From an uncultured bacterium (GTDB taxonomy: Bacteria > Elusimicrobiota > Elusimicrobia > Elusimicrobiales > Elusimicrobiaceae), in NCBI GenBank assembly GCA_949298795.1, contig CASFXV010000004.1, positions 1 through 64,000 of the forward strand: DNA of 64,000 nucleotides, in the 5' to 3' direction. Under the pieces are notes generated by a model. It did not search any database, was not told the DNA's origin, and was given only the letters and a program-made list of their open reading frames with translations. The position numbers were made by a program, and so were the translations under genes. The first letter of the stretch is position 1, and each line of letters opens with the position of its first letter. Positions 24,233 through 32,694 of this stretch are shown here, in pieces.

Positions 24233-26107
24233 TTATTTGTCAACCACTTCGGCTTCTACCACATCGTCCTTGCCACCGTTGGCACCCGCCTGCTGGGCGT
24301 CAGCCCCCGGCTGAGGGCCCGCCTGTTGGGCGCCCGCCTGGGCGCCGGCCTGAGCCTGCTGGGATTTGTACATCGCTTCACCCAGTTTTTGGCTGGCCTG
24401 CAAGGCGGCGTCCGTAGCGGCCTTCATCTTGGCGGCGTCTTCGCCTTTCAGCGCGTCGCGCAAGTCGCTCAAAGCGCGGTCAATAGCCAGGCGGTCGTCT
24501 TGGGATACTTTATCCCCGTATTCTTTCAGCGCTTTTTCAGTTTGATAGAGTACGCTGTCACCCTGGTTTTTGGCCTCAATGACTTCTTTGTGCTTTTTGT
24601 CTTCATCGGCAAATTTTTCCGCGTCTTTTACAAACTTTTCCACTTCCGCATCGCTCAGCTTGTTGGGAGAGCTGATGGTGATGTGCTGTTCTTTATTGGT
24701 ACCCAAGTCTTTGGCGGAAACGTTCAAAATACCGTTGGCGTCAATATCAAAGGTTACCTCAATTTGCGGTACGCCGCGCGGAGCGGGCGGAATGCCGTCC
24801 AAGTCAAACTTGCCCAAGGGCACATTGTCTTTGGCCATGGGGCGTTCCCCCTGCAAGACGTTAATGGTTACCGCCGGCTGATTGTCAGACGCGGTGGAGA
24901 AAATTTGCGTTTTGCGCACCGGTATCGTGGTGTTGCGTTCAATTAACCGGGTGCATACGCCGCCCAAGGTTTCCAAACCCAAGGAAAGCGGGGTAACGTC
25001 CAGCAAAAGCACGTCTTTTACTTCGCCGGTTAAAATACCGGCCTGTACCGCCGCGCCAATGGCCACGCATTCCATGGGGTCAATGCCGCGTTCAATTTTT
25101 TTGCCTACCAAGTCTTCCACATATTTTTGCACGATAGGCATACGGGTAGGGCCGCCTACCAAAATAATGCGGTCAATCTGGGAAGCCGTTAAACTGGCGT
25201 CAGACAAGGCCTGATTGACGGATTTGCCGCAGCGTTTTACAATTTCATCCACCAAGCTTTCCAGTTTGGCGCGGGAGAGTTTGAGCTCCAAGTGTTTGGG
25301 GCCGTTGGCGTCCGCGGAGATAAACGGCAGGTTGATGTCCGTTTCCATGGTGGTGGAAAGCTCAATTTTGGCTTTTTCGGCCGCATCTTTTAAGCGCTGG
25401 GCGGCTTGTTTATCGTTAGACAAATCAATACCGGTCTGCTTGCGGAACTCGTCCACCATCCAGGCGATAATGGCGTTATCCATATCCGTACCGCCCAACT
25501 GCGTATCACCGGACGTAGCCAACACGTCAAACGTGCCTTCTTTGCCCATTTCCATAATGGTTACGTCCAAGGTGCCTCCGCCCAAGTCAAACACCAAGAT
25601 TTTTTGTTCTTTGCCGGCTTTATCAATACCAAAAGCCAAGGCGGCGGCGGTCGGCTCGTTTACCAAGCGGACCACGTCCAACCCGGCAATACGGCCGGCG
25701 TCTTTGGTGGCTTGACGCTGGTTGTCGTTAAAATAAGCGGGTACGGTGATAACGGCTTTTTCAACCGGTTCGCCCAAAAAGGCTTCCGCATCTTTTTTCA
25801 CTTTCTGCAACACAAAGGCGGACAACTGCTGCGGGGTGAATTCCTGCCCGCGCAAGTTGTATTTGTAGTTTTCCCCCATTTTGCGTTTAAAGGCGGTTAC
25901 CGTCCCTTCCGGGTTGGCAATGGCCTGGCGGCGGGCGGGTTCACCCACCAAACGCTGACCGTCTTTGGTAAAAGCCACATAAGACGGAAACGCTTTCCCC
26001 CCGATAGAGCTTCCCTCGGCGGACGGGATAATAGTCCCGCGGCCGCCTTCCATAACGGCAGCGGCCGTGTTGGAAGTTCCTAAATCAATACCAATAATCT
26101 TTGCCAT
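24233..26107 (-). CDS. dnaK: Chaperone DnaK (Hsp70)
   Basis: The 624-residue protein has [18 protein letters not shown] at the start, [25 protein letters not shown] near residue 140, and the [18 protein letters not shown] phosphate motif near 190. The beta substrate-binding domain contains [16 protein letters not shown] Gln/Ala/Gly-rich linker leads to the terminal acidic EAEVVDK, the usual co-chaperone tail. It folds proteins with GrpE and DnaJ. It starts 35 bases after grpE with an AGGAGA SD. Confidence 0.99.
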   Translation of the reverse strand: MAKIIGIDLGTSNTAAAVMEGGRGTIIPSAEGSSIGGKAFPSYVAFTKDGQRLVGEPARRQAIANPEGTVTAFKRKMGENYKYNLRGQEFTPQQLSAFVLQKVKKDAEAFLGEPVEKAVITVPAYFNDNQRQATKDAGRIAGLDVVRLVNEPTAAALAFGIDKAGKEQKILVFDLGGGTLDVTIMEMGKEGTFDVLATSGDTQLGGTDMDNAIIAWMVDEFRKQTGIDLSNDKQAAQRLKDAAEKAKIELSTTMETDINLPFISADANGPKHLELKLSRAKLESLVDEIVKRCGKSVNQALSDASLTASQIDRIILVGGPTRMPIVQKYVEDLVGKKIERGIDPMECVAIGAAVQAGILTGEVKDVLLLDVTPLSLGLETLGGVCTRLIERNTTIPVRKTQIFSTASDNQPAVTINVLQGERPMAKDNVPLGKFDLDGIPPAPRGVPQIEVTFDIDANGILNVSAKDLGTNKEQHITISSPNKLSDAEVEKFVKDAEKFADEDKKHKEVIEAKNQGDSVLYQTEKALKEYGDKVSQDDRLAIDRALSDLRDALKGEDAAKMKAATDAALQASQKLGEAMYKSQQAQAGAQAGAQQAGPQPGADAQQAGANGGKDDVVEAEVVDK

Positions 26108-26142
26108 ACTTATTTCTCCTTACTGTTTCTGTTAAAAAACGG

Positions 26143-26715
26143 TTAATCTTCCGATTCTTGTCCGACAATGACGCGCGCCGGGCGCAGTACATTGCCGTCC
26201 ATCATAAAGCCCATTTGCACTTCCTGCAACACCAAACCGGCTTGTTCCGCAGAAGACGGAATCATAGCCACTACTTCTTGGGTGTTGGGGTCATAAGGCT
26301 TGTCTAATACATCCATGCGGGTAATGCCTTCTGCCGTGAAGGCTTTTTCCAGCTCGCTTAGAATCAGGCGCATGCCGTCGCGCAAGCTTTTTGCTTCCCC
26401 CGTCAGCTCCTCCCCTTTAGGGGCTTTGTCCATTTTCTCGCGCTCGCGCAGCATTACTTCATACGCCGGGAGCAGTTTTTCTGCAAATTGTTTTTTTCCG
26501 TAGGCTAAAAAGGAAGCCTTTTCTCTCTCCGTGCGTTTGCGGTAGTTGTCAAAATCCGCACTTAAACGCACAAATTGTTCATAATAGTCCGGACGGCCGT
26601 CCGGGTGGGATTGCTCCTGCTCGGGCAGGGACCCTTTTTGCGCCTGGGCCTGCGGGGCCTCTGGCGGCTCAAGGGTTTCTTCTTGTTCTGCTTGACTGCG
26701 GTTTTTTTTACTCAT
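26143..26715 (-). CDS. grpE: Nucleotide exchange factor GrpE
   Basis: The 190-residue protein has a disordered Glu/Gln/Pro-rich N-terminus (about 1-45) and a long dimerising coiled coil with RLSADFDNYRKRTEREK near 51-67. The C-terminal beta wing (GLVLQEVQMGFMMDGNVLRPARVIV) contacts DnaK. Its ATG overlaps the last codons of hrcA by 8 bases, which implies coupled translation. Confidence 0.97.
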   Translation of the reverse strand: MSKKNRSQAEQEETLEPPEAPQAQAQKGSLPEQEQSHPDGRPDYYEQFVRLSADFDNYRKRTEREKASFLAYGKKQFAEKLLPAYEVMLREREKMDKAPKGEELTGEAKSLRDGMRLILSELEKAFTAEGITRMDVLDKPYDPNTQEVVAMIPSSAEQAGLVLQEVQMGFMMDGNVLRPARVIVGQESED

Positions 26716-27805
26716 AATCGTCTTCTTTAGCGGGCAGCGCGTTCCAGTTGCGTATGGTCGCTTCCAGCAAACTGCCTATGAAATTCACCAAGCTCATCAC
26801 CCGGGTATATTCCATGTGCTTGGGGCCTATAATGCCCAGCATGCCCACTGTTTTATCCCCCACTTGATAGGCAGAAGAAACAATACTTAAGTTTTTTAAC
26901 TCTTTCAGTTCGTTCTCACTGCCGATGCTTACGTTTAACTTCTGGTTGGATTTCTGCATATCGGTCATCTTCTCGCATAATAAAGAGGAAAACCGTTCGC
27001 GTTCTTCCACCACTCTCATCATTTGTTTCAAATCTTCATAATCGTCAGAGCTGGTATTCTCCAGCAGACGGCCAAAACCTTCCACATACAGTTCGTCTGC
27101 GCTGGCCTGCGGGCGTTCCATATCTTTTAAAACCTGTACGGCTAAATCCGCCACGTCCGCAATTTCTTTATGGCCGGAGTTAATATACTGCCATAATACC
27201 CGCTGGGCCTGCCCCAAAGGCAAACCGGCTATTTCCGCATTGATAAAATGGCTCAACATGCGCAGGCGGTTAGGCGCCAATATATACCCAAAACGTACCG
27301 GCCAATGCCGCACCATGCCGGATTCCGTCACCAACACAGCCAGCACCACACCCGGGGCCAGCGGAATAAAATCCAACCGCCGCACACACTGGTCTTTGAC
27401 GTTGCTGGCGTACACAAACCCCGCAGCGCCCGATAACATGGCCAGCAGGCGGGAAGTTTGCACCATCACGTTGTCCACCTCGTTTACACGCTGGTCATAC
27501 TGGCGTTCTATCTGCTGGCGTTCCTGCGCGGCCATTTTTTGCACGCTGGTCAGATAATCCACATAATACCGGTAGGCTTTATCCGTGGGAATACGCCCCC
27601 CCGAAGTATGCGGCTGGTACAAAAACCCCTCGTCCTCCAAATCCTTTAATATATTGCGAATGGTGGCGCTGGAAACATCCGGCAAAGCGCTGTCCGCTAT
27701 CATTTGCGAACCGACCGGCCGGCGGGTTTCCACATACTGCTGGACCACCCAACGCAGGATTTTTTCTTTACGCTCTTTGGCAACTTCGGGTTTAAGTATT
27801 CTCAT
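26708..27805 (-). CDS. hrcA: Heat-inducible transcription repressor HrcA
   Basis: The 365-residue repressor has an N-terminal winged helix with RRPVGSQMIADSALPDVSSATIRNILKDLEDEGFLYQPHTSGGRIPTDKAYRYYVDYL, all typical of HrcA, followed by a GAF-like dimerisation region. HrcA binds CIRCE and depends on GroEL for activity in other bacteria. A CIRCE-like element 29 bases upstream of its ATG indicates autoregulation of hrcA-grpE-dnaK. Confidence 0.97.
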   Translation of the reverse strand: MRILKPEVAKERKEKILRWVVQQYVETRRPVGSQMIADSALPDVSSATIRNILKDLEDEGFLYQPHTSGGRIPTDKAYRYYVDYLTSVQKMAAQERQQIERQYDQRVNEVDNVMVQTSRLLAMLSGAAGFVYASNVKDQCVRRLDFIPLAPGVVLAVLVTESGMVRHWPVRFGYILAPNRLRMLSHFINAEIAGLPLGQAQRVLWQYINSGHKEIADVADLAVQVLKDMERPQASADELYVEGFGRLLENTSSDDYEDLKQMMRVVEERERFSSLLCEKMTDMQKSNQKLNVSIGSENELKELKNLSIVSSAYQVGDKTVGMLGIIGPKHMEYTRVMSLVNFIGSLLEATIRNWNALPAKEDDYE

Positions 27806-27833
27806 AATTCTCTGAGGTAAACCAGCTTTTATT

Positions 27834-27860
27834 TTAGCACTCTTTACTATCCACTGCTAA
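27834..27860. promoter_or_regulatory. CIRCE operator (one imperfect arm)
   Basis: TTAGCACTC, exactly 9 bases, then CACTGCTAA. The consensus right arm is GAGTGCTAA, so two of nine positions differ. It overlaps the expected transcription start of the hrcA promoter, where HrcA would block initiation. Confidence 0.9.
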
Positions 27861-27861
27861 A

Positions 27862-27890
27862 ATTATAATCAATTATTTTATTTTTGTCAA
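27862..27890 (-). promoter_or_regulatory. Sigma70-type promoter of hrcA-grpE-dnaK
   Basis: On the minus strand a perfect TTGACA (27890-27885), a 17-base spacer and a perfect TATAAT (27867-27862) lie directly upstream of the CIRCE element. This is the best promoter in the window and it has a normal leader. Confidence 0.93.
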
Positions 27891-28006
27891 CCCCTTTTTT
27901 AGACTGCTAGTTTTGAATCCCTTTTCAAAGAACATAAACTACCCTTACAGGATAGAAAGAGTTGGCGCCAAAAACAACGCTCTTTTTATACTAGGCCGCA
28001 AAAAGC

Positions 28007-28012
28007 TAAAAT
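28007..28012 (+). promoter_or_regulatory. Leaderless-type -10 box for tatD
   Basis: TAAAAT is 7 bases before the ATG at 28020, which opens the canonical TatD N-terminus. Confidence 0.55.
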
Positions 28013-28019
28013 AATATAT

Positions 28020-28833
28020 ATGAACCTTTTTATTGATTCCCATGCACACATCAAACGACCCGGCCTTTGACGCAGACCGCCAAACCTTGTTGTCTCAAAC
28101 ACTTCCCCAGGCCGGCATTATACACAGCGTAGAAATAGGCTGCGCGCCGGACGAATGGCAGCCCGCCTTAGCCCTGTGTGACGCTTACCCCCAACTAGTA
28201 TACGCCGTCTTAGGCGTTCACCCGGAATACGCCCCGCAATTAACGACCGGCGGGCTGCAGCAATTAGCCGCTTTACTGCCAAACAAACACAACAAAGCCG
28301 TGGGAGAAATAGGGCTGGATTATACCTGTCAGGACGTTAGCCCCAAAGACCTGCAACAAAACACGTTTATCCAAATGCTGGAACTGGCAAACCAAGTACA
28401 AAAACCGCTGGTTTTGCACGTACGGCGGGAAGGGGAAGATTACAGCGCCTATGAGGATACTTTTCATCTTTTAAAACACAACTGGAAACCCGCCGCAAAC
28501 GCCGTTTTTCCCGGGGTGCTGCATTGTTTCTGCGCCCGGTATGAAGAGGCAAAACGCGCCCTGGATATGGGTATGCTGCTAGGAATAAACGGCTGTTTTT
28601 CTTATAAAAAAAATGAATATATCCGCGAGGCGGTAAAAAAAGCCGGAGCGGACAAAATTATTTTGGAGACGGACTGCCCCTACCTTTCCCCCCAAGGCAA
28701 ACGCGGACAAAGAAACGACCCCTCCAATATCCCGCTTATTGCCAGTTTTGTAGCGGATTATTTAAATATCCCGCTTGCGCAACTGGCCGAAATAACCACC
28801 CGCAATGCAAAAGCATTGTACGACTTGCCTTAA
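28020..28833 (+). pseudogene. tatD: TatD-family metal-dependent hydrolase with a +1 frameshift near codon 12
   Basis: From the ATG at 28020 the frame reads MNLFIDSHAHI, the family's metal-binding HxH N-terminus, but stops after 16 codons. The remaining 260 residues are in another frame and continue exactly where that leaves off (DPAFDADRQTLL). Removing one A from ATCAAACGA at about 28050-28054 restores one frame of about 270 residues. The rest is intact: GVHPEYAP, GEIGLDY, VLHVRREGE, GVLHCFCA and ETDCPYLSPQGKRG. TatD proteins are nucleases or deacylases with a TIM-barrel fold. An intact start in the second frame (about 28033) would lack the first metal ligands. A sequencing error is possible. 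Confidence 0.85.
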
Positions 28834-28863
28834 AATTTGTTATATTGGCTAAAAGAGGGTTTT

Positions 28864-29529
28864 ATGAGAAAAAAACATTTGATACTTTTACTGCCGGCTT
28901 TATTGTTGCTGGGCGGATGCGAAACGAAAGACAAAGTGGTTTCTTTTTGGGCCGGGCAAGCCCAAAAATTGATGGCTACCCCTTATGGCATGGTTCTGTT
29001 AATGGGAGCCATGCAATACAGCGCTAAGGCACAAAAAAATTTGGATCTCTTAGACGTTCCGCAAGAAGCCGAGGAAAGCTTCCCTTGGTTAAATGCCGCC
29101 CAAAAGGCTCAAAATCCAAAGGCCGCTGCTGCACCCAAAGCGTCTTCGCTGCCGGCGGCTTCACAAGCGGCAAACACGTCCAAGCCACGCCCTGCGCCGC
29201 AACAATTTATGGAAATTTCCATAGAGGGAGACACCCCTAAGCTCAAAGGGCAAGCCTCAGAAAAAGACCAACTCATCATGCAGCAAAGTATAGATTTTAT
29301 TAAAAATACCAACCAACAAGCGGTGGGAGACGTGCAGCGTTTGATGGGGGACGCCGCGCGGGATGAGGTTATCCTGTTAAATACCCGTACGGAAAAGAAA
29401 CTGGAAAAAGCCAGCTTGCAGGCAAAAACGCTGAAGCAATATCAACAACAGCAAAACGCTATCCTGCAACAATATAAAACCCAATTTCAAAAAATATTAA
29501 CAAAATACCAACACAAACTGAACAGCTAA
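28864..29529 (+). CDS. Lipoprotein with long helical C-terminus, function unknown
   Basis: The 221-residue product begins Met-Arg-Lys-Lys, then a hydrophobic core and a clean lipobox LLGGC at about residues 14-18. A hydrophobic stretch near residues 38-55 and an Ala/Pro/Lys-rich low-complexity section near 75-110 follow. The second half is a charged, Gln-rich coiled coil. AGAGGG lies 5 bases before the ATG at 28864. The next gene, 27 bases downstream, encodes a membrane-anchored protein that also ends in a Gln/Lys-rich coiled coil, so the two probably act together at the envelope. Confidence 0.75.
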   Translation: MRKKHLILLLPALLLLGGCETKDKVVSFWAGQAQKLMATPYGMVLLMGAMQYSAKAQKNLDLLDVPQEAEESFPWLNAAQKAQNPKAAAAPKASSLPAASQAANTSKPRPAPQQFMEISIEGDTPKLKGQASEKDQLIMQQSIDFIKNTNQQAVGDVQRLMGDAARDEVILLNTRTEKKLEKASLQAKTLKQYQQQQNAILQQYKTQFQKILTKYQHKLNS

Positions 29530-29556
29530 TTACGCAATACGCCATAGAGGTAGCCT

Positions 29557-30267
29557 ATGAGAAAGGGACAGTTAATTGTCATGTTGCTGGCAGTCATGAT
29601 TATCATGACGTTGGTATCCCAAAATTTAAAAAAAATTACCCCGCTCGTCAGCCAATTTGCCTCTGTGAAAAAACAAAACCAAACCGCTGCAGAGGACGCC
29701 AAGCTATTAAAACTGCTGGGTGCGCAGGACTTGCAGGCTCCGCAATACCAACACATACAAAAAATATTCAGCCAACTGGCGGGAACGGCCAATTCGTCTA
29801 CCCCTATTTTGATGAACGAACATCCTGAATTGCAAAAAGAAAACAGCCTGTTTAAAGACTGGATGGATGCGGCCATAAAAAATGTCCAAACAAACTCGCC
29901 TTCTTTAAATAAAGGGGATACCCCGCTGTTTTCTTCTTCTAATAATGCAAAACCTTTTATACAAATAACGCCGGAATTTCCGCCGGAAATTACAAACCCT
30001 AATTTTACGCCGCGCCAGTTGCGAAGCGCCCGCATCCGCCTAAGGGAGATGCGCCTGAATTACCAGGACACGGCAAAAGACGTGCGCTTTCAGTTTGGGG
30101 CCCAAGCCGAAGAAAAAGTAAAACAAGCCGCCGCACAAGCGGAACAAAAAGCGGTCAACGCCGCCCAAACAGCTGAAAATTGGGATTTGTTTGAAAAATC
30201 GCTGCAGAAAATTAATGCCGAATACGAAGCCAAACTAAAACAAATTATCCAAAAACACCTCCGATAA
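29557..30267 (+). CDS. Membrane-anchored coiled-coil protein, function unknown
   Basis: The 236-residue protein has one N-terminal uncleaved-looking hydrophobic segment (about 5-22) preceded by Arg-Lys. A mostly helical extracytoplasmic region follows, with an extended Pro/Asn-rich stretch near 125-150. An Ala/Gln/Lys-rich coiled coil from about 175 to the end has an Ala-Glu-Gln-Lys repeat pattern. No domain is recognised. It is co-directional with the lipoprotein before it. A terminator lies 140 bases downstream. Confidence 0.7.
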   Translation: MRKGQLIVMLLAVMIIMTLVSQNLKKITPLVSQFASVKKQNQTAAEDAKLLKLLGAQDLQAPQYQHIQKIFSQLAGTANSSTPILMNEHPELQKENSLFKDWMDAAIKNVQTNSPSLNKGDTPLFSSSNNAKPFIQITPEFPPEITNPNFTPRQLRSARIRLREMRLNYQDTAKDVRFQFGAQAEEKVKQAAAQAEQKAVNAAQTAENWDLFEKSLQKINAEYEAKLKQIIQKHLR

Positions 30268-30408
30268 TTTGTTACTTACTTGGCCGCCGGCTACATGCTG
30301 CCTTTTATTTGATGTGATTTTCTCTGTTGCCTGCCGTAAAGAGCGGACTCTTTTTAAAAAGAAGAAAACAACCCCGCCAATTGCTGCCCCATACTTTTAT
30401 TGAAAACA

Positions 30409-30437
30409 AAAACCCCCGCCGTTAAGCGGGGGTTTTG
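30409..30437. terminator. Bidirectional terminator between the coiled-coil pair and rplT
   Basis: CCCCCGC and GCGGGGG form a 7-bp stem around CGTTAA, with A5 before and T4 after, between two converging genes. The rest of 30268-30453 shows nothing else. Confidence 0.88.
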
Positions 30438-30453
30438 TGCCTTAAAAAGAAAC

Positions 30454-30807
30454 TTAATTGGCGGCGGCTTTTACCACATCAACCAATTTTTTGAAGGACA
30501 CCGGGTCTTTAATGGCCATTTCAGACAACATTTTGCGGTTAAGCGTAATATTGGCTTTGGCTAAGCCGCAAATGAATTTGGAATAGGAAAGACCTTCTTC
30601 ACGCACAGCCGCGTTGATGCGGGTAATCCACATTTGGCGGTAGGTGTGTTTTTTGTCCTTGCGGTCCACATAAGCATGGACGTAAGATTTGTCCAGCTGT
30701 TGGGTGGCCATGCGTAAGCGGCGGGATTTATCCCCGTAATAACCGCTGGCGCGTTTCAAAACTTTTTTCTTTCTGGCATGTCTTGCGACGCTGAATTTAA
30801 TTCTCAT
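30454..30807 (-). CDS. rplT: 50S ribosomal protein L20
   Basis: The 117-residue protein is highly basic with the L20 landmarks: RKKVLKRASGYYGDKSRR near residues 13-30, then YVDRKDKKHTYRQMWITRINAA. The C-terminal half carries KFICGLAKANITLNRKMLSEMA. It is an early assembly protein that binds 23S rRNA and acts as translational repressor of its own operon in several bacteria. It follows rpmI by 11 bases. Confidence 0.99.
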   Translation of the reverse strand: MRIKFSVARHARKKKVLKRASGYYGDKSRRLRMATQQLDKSYVHAYVDRKDKKHTYRQMWITRINAAVREEGLSYSKFICGLAKANITLNRKMLSEMAIKDPVSFKKLVDVVKAAAN

Positions 30808-30818
30808 GTTCTAACCTC

Positions 30819-31025
30819 TTATTTGGCAACGGGGAGATACTTTTGCAAGGTCTTCCCTTTGGCGGACTCGGGCGTGATGACCCCGGTCGCTCTCATATCA
30901 TGCTTTCTGGAGGCAGAAACAGGCGTAAGCAAGTGTTTTCTGCCGGCTTTGCGATGTTGATATTTACCCGTGGCGGTAATGCGAAATCTTTTCTTCGCGC
31001 CGCTGTGGTTTTTGAGTTTTGGCAT
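30819..31025 (-). CDS. rpmI: 50S ribosomal protein L35
   Basis: The 68-residue basic protein has the typical start [31 protein letters not shown]. The order infC-rpmI-rplT is conserved across bacteria. A 98-base gap with strong inverted repeats precedes it (31026-31124), a likely site of L20 control. SD GAGAGG is 8 bases before the ATG. Confidence 0.98.
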   Translation of the reverse strand: MPKLKNHSGAKKRFRITATGKYQHRKAGRKHLLTPVSASRKHDMRATGVITPESAKGKTLQKYLPVAK

Positions 31026-31047
31026 TGTATTACCTCTCGTTTTAAAT

Positions 31048-31117
31048 GGTTCTTTTTGACTTACTGCTTGCGCCAGGAGCCGACACTCCCCGCACGCAAT
31101 ACTGCTCCAAAAGAACC
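31048..31117 (-). promoter_or_regulatory. Candidate L20-responsive leader between infC and rpmI
   Basis: On the minus strand GGTTCTTTT (31117-31109) can pair with AAAAGAACC (31056-31048). Nested inside are TTGCG/CGCAA and GGAG/CTCC helices. L20 operons in other bacteria carry such rRNA-mimicking leaders; here that function is inferred from position and folding only. Confidence 0.5.
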
Positions 31118-31124
31118 TGAAAAT

Positions 31125-31670
31125 TTATTTTTCGGTCTTGGGGACAAAGGTCATAGACATCCGGTTGCCTTGGGACTGCAGCCCTCCGTCTACATTGCCT
31201 AAAGGTTCCAAACGTTTGGCCGCGTCGTTTAACAACTGCATGCCCAAGTCTTTATGCTGGTTTTCACGCCCGTGGAAAACAACCGTCAGGCGCACCATGT
31301 CTTTCTTGCGCAGGAACTCTTCTATTTGTCTTAGTTTGACGTCCAAATCATGCGCCGCGATGCGGGATTTAATACGCAATTCCTTCAGCGTTACTTTAGC
31401 CTGCTTTTTCTTGGCGTCTTTGGACTTTTTCCCTTGTTCGTAAACATACTTGTTGTAATCCAGTATTTTACAAACAGGAGGCTCGGCGTTGGGTGAAATT
31501 TCCACCAAGTCAAGCTCTTGTTCTTTTGCCAGAGCGATGGCTTCCGCCACCGGTTTAATTCCAATCATGGTGCCGTCAGAATCAATTAGTCTAACTTCCG
31601 GCACGCGAATATTCTGGTTTCTTCTGTATAAATCTTTTTTAAATTCTCTTTTAATATCGTATCTGGCCAT
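31125..31670 (-). CDS. infC: Translation initiation factor IF-3
   Basis: The 181-residue protein has the two IF-3 domains joined by a Lys-rich linker near residues 80-95. The N-terminal part has RVPEVRLIDSDGTMIGI and DLVEISPNAEPPVCKILDYNKY. The C-terminal part has ELRIKSRIAAHDLDVKLRQIEEFL and VRLTVVFHGRENQHKDLG. IF-3 checks the start codon and splits ribosomes, which is of interest in a genome with many apparent leaderless mRNAs. The start is a normal ATG, not the AUU used in enterobacteria. Confidence 0.99.
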   Translation of the reverse strand: MARYDIKREFKKDLYRRNQNIRVPEVRLIDSDGTMIGIKPVAEAIALAKEQELDLVEISPNAEPPVCKILDYNKYVYEQGKKSKDAKKKQAKVTLKELRIKSRIAAHDLDVKLRQIEEFLRKKDMVRLTVVFHGRENQHKDLGMQLLNDAAKRLEPLGNVDGGLQSQGNRMSMTFVPKTEK

Positions 31671-31691
31671 TTAATTATCTTTATTGTGCAC

Positions 31692-31719
31692 AAAAAATGT
31701 CCCCCCTCTTTAGGGGACC
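31692..31719 (-). terminator. Terminator-like hairpin at the 5' end of the infC mRNA
   Basis: The minus strand reads GTCCCCT, AAAG, AGGGGGGAC, A, T6. It lies between the infC -10 box and its ATG, so it begins within a few bases of the predicted transcription start. It may stop read-through from the lipoprotein gene upstream or attenuate infC. Confidence 0.7.
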
Positions 31720-31724
31720 TTTTT

Positions 31725-31754
31725 ATTATATCAACTTCCGTTTGCCCCTGTCAA
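31725..31754 (-). promoter_or_regulatory. Sigma70-type promoter of infC-rpmI-rplT
   Basis: A perfect TTGACA (31754-31749), 18-base spacer and perfect TATAAT (31730-31725) on the minus strand. The TGA stop codon of the upstream lipoprotein gene is inside the -35 box. Confidence 0.92.
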
Positions 31755-32164
31755 CGAGAGGAGTCCGAAGGGTTGCCCGCTTGGTAGATAAGCAAATCCC
31801 CTTGGTATAAAAACCACCCGTCCGGCATACGTTCCAAACGCAAATCGCCTTTTTTCCATATGGGGCCGTCCGGCGTAATGGTGCGGTTTAATACCACAGG
31901 TTCCCCCTGCGGCAAAAACAGCTCTGTAAGGGATCCATCCGCAGAGATAATGACAAAAGCGGAAGCAGTGGCTTGTGCGTCTTGCGCGTTTTGCAAACGC
32001 ACGCCTGCTTCCCACAAACGCAGGCAGTCCCCCGCTACGCTGCTCCAAGTGTATCCGGCGGAGGCGATACAGCCTTGCGCGTCCCGGTCCGCCCCTGTTT
32101 TGGGGGAGGATGCGCCGCAGGCGCTCAAAACAAGAACAAAAGTTAAAAAGAATAATTGCTTCAT
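31751..32164 (-). CDS. Small lipoprotein of unknown function
   Basis: The 137-residue product has Met-Lys, a hydrophobic core and the lipobox LSAC at about residues 13-16. The mature part has three further Cys and a C-terminal beta-rich section (WKKGDLRLERMPDGWFLYQGDLLIY). No family is recognised. I start at the ATG at 32164, because TACAAT lies exactly 6 bases before it and the lipoprotein signal then begins normally. The longer frame to 32212 would put 16 non-signal residues in front. Confidence 0.75.
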   Translation of the reverse strand: MKQLFFLTFVLVLSACGASSPKTGADRDAQGCIASAGYTWSSVAGDCLRLWEAGVRLQNAQDAQATASAFVIISADGSLTELFLPQGEPVVLNRTITPDGPIWKKGDLRLERMPDGWFLYQGDLLIYQAGNPSDSSR

Positions 32165-32170
32165 AAAAAT

Positions 32171-32176
32171 ATTGTA
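32171..32176 (-). promoter_or_regulatory. Leaderless-type -10 box that decides the lipoprotein start
   Basis: TACAAT on the minus strand is 6 bases before the ATG at 32164 and lies inside the longer alternative frame. Confidence 0.6.
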
Positions 32177-32278
32177 GCAAAATACACCGCGCGCAATACC
32201 CTTTTTACGCAAGACGCAAACGCGTTAAATTTGCTAGAATTTACACAAGATCATTTATAATTTTGAAGGTGGACTGCT

Positions 32279-32689
32279 ATGAGCAACAGAAGAACGGCCA
32301 GAGAAAACGCTTTACAATCCCTTTATTACGCGGACAGCCTAAAAGAATTAGACATAGATGACGTGTTGGATTACGCTCAAGATTACCGCAAAGAACTGGC
32401 GGACTGCTACCCCTTCTGTGAAGATTTGGTAAAAGGCACTTTATCCCATTTGCCGCAAATAGACAAAATGGTGTCCGCCTATGCTAAAAACTGGACGGTA
32501 GCCCGCATGTCCGCGGTGGACCGGTCCATCCTGCGCATGGCCACGTATGAAATGGTTTTCAGCCCGGAAAAAACCCCCGTACCCGCCATTATAGACGAAG
32601 CCATAGAACTGGCTAAAAAATACTCTACCGAAAATTCCAGCAAGTTCATCAACGGCCTGCTGGACCAATTAAAAAAAGAGCGTAAATAA
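32279..32689 (+). CDS. nusB: Transcription antitermination factor NusB
   Basis: The 136-residue all-helical protein has the NusB N-terminus [16 protein letters not shown] at residues 4-19, and the C-terminal [15 protein letters not shown] and [30 protein letters not shown] motifs. NusB with NusE binds boxA and supports rRNA transcription. GAAGGTGG precedes the ATG, with TATAAT about 20 bases upstream. ligA follows after 5 bases. Confidence 0.97.
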   Translation: MSNRRTARENALQSLYYADSLKELDIDDVLDYAQDYRKELADCYPFCEDLVKGTLSHLPQIDKMVSAYAKNWTVARMSAVDRSILRMATYEMVFSPEKTPVPAIIDEAIELAKKYSTENSSKFINGLLDQLKKERK

Positions 32690-32694
32690 CGGAT

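Noticed and set aside
28033-28056. Start of tatD in the second frame (Met-Ile-Pro-Met)
   Set aside because: This would drop the HxH metal ligands. The upstream ATG at 28020 has the canonical N-terminus and a -10 box in register, so a frameshift explains the data better.
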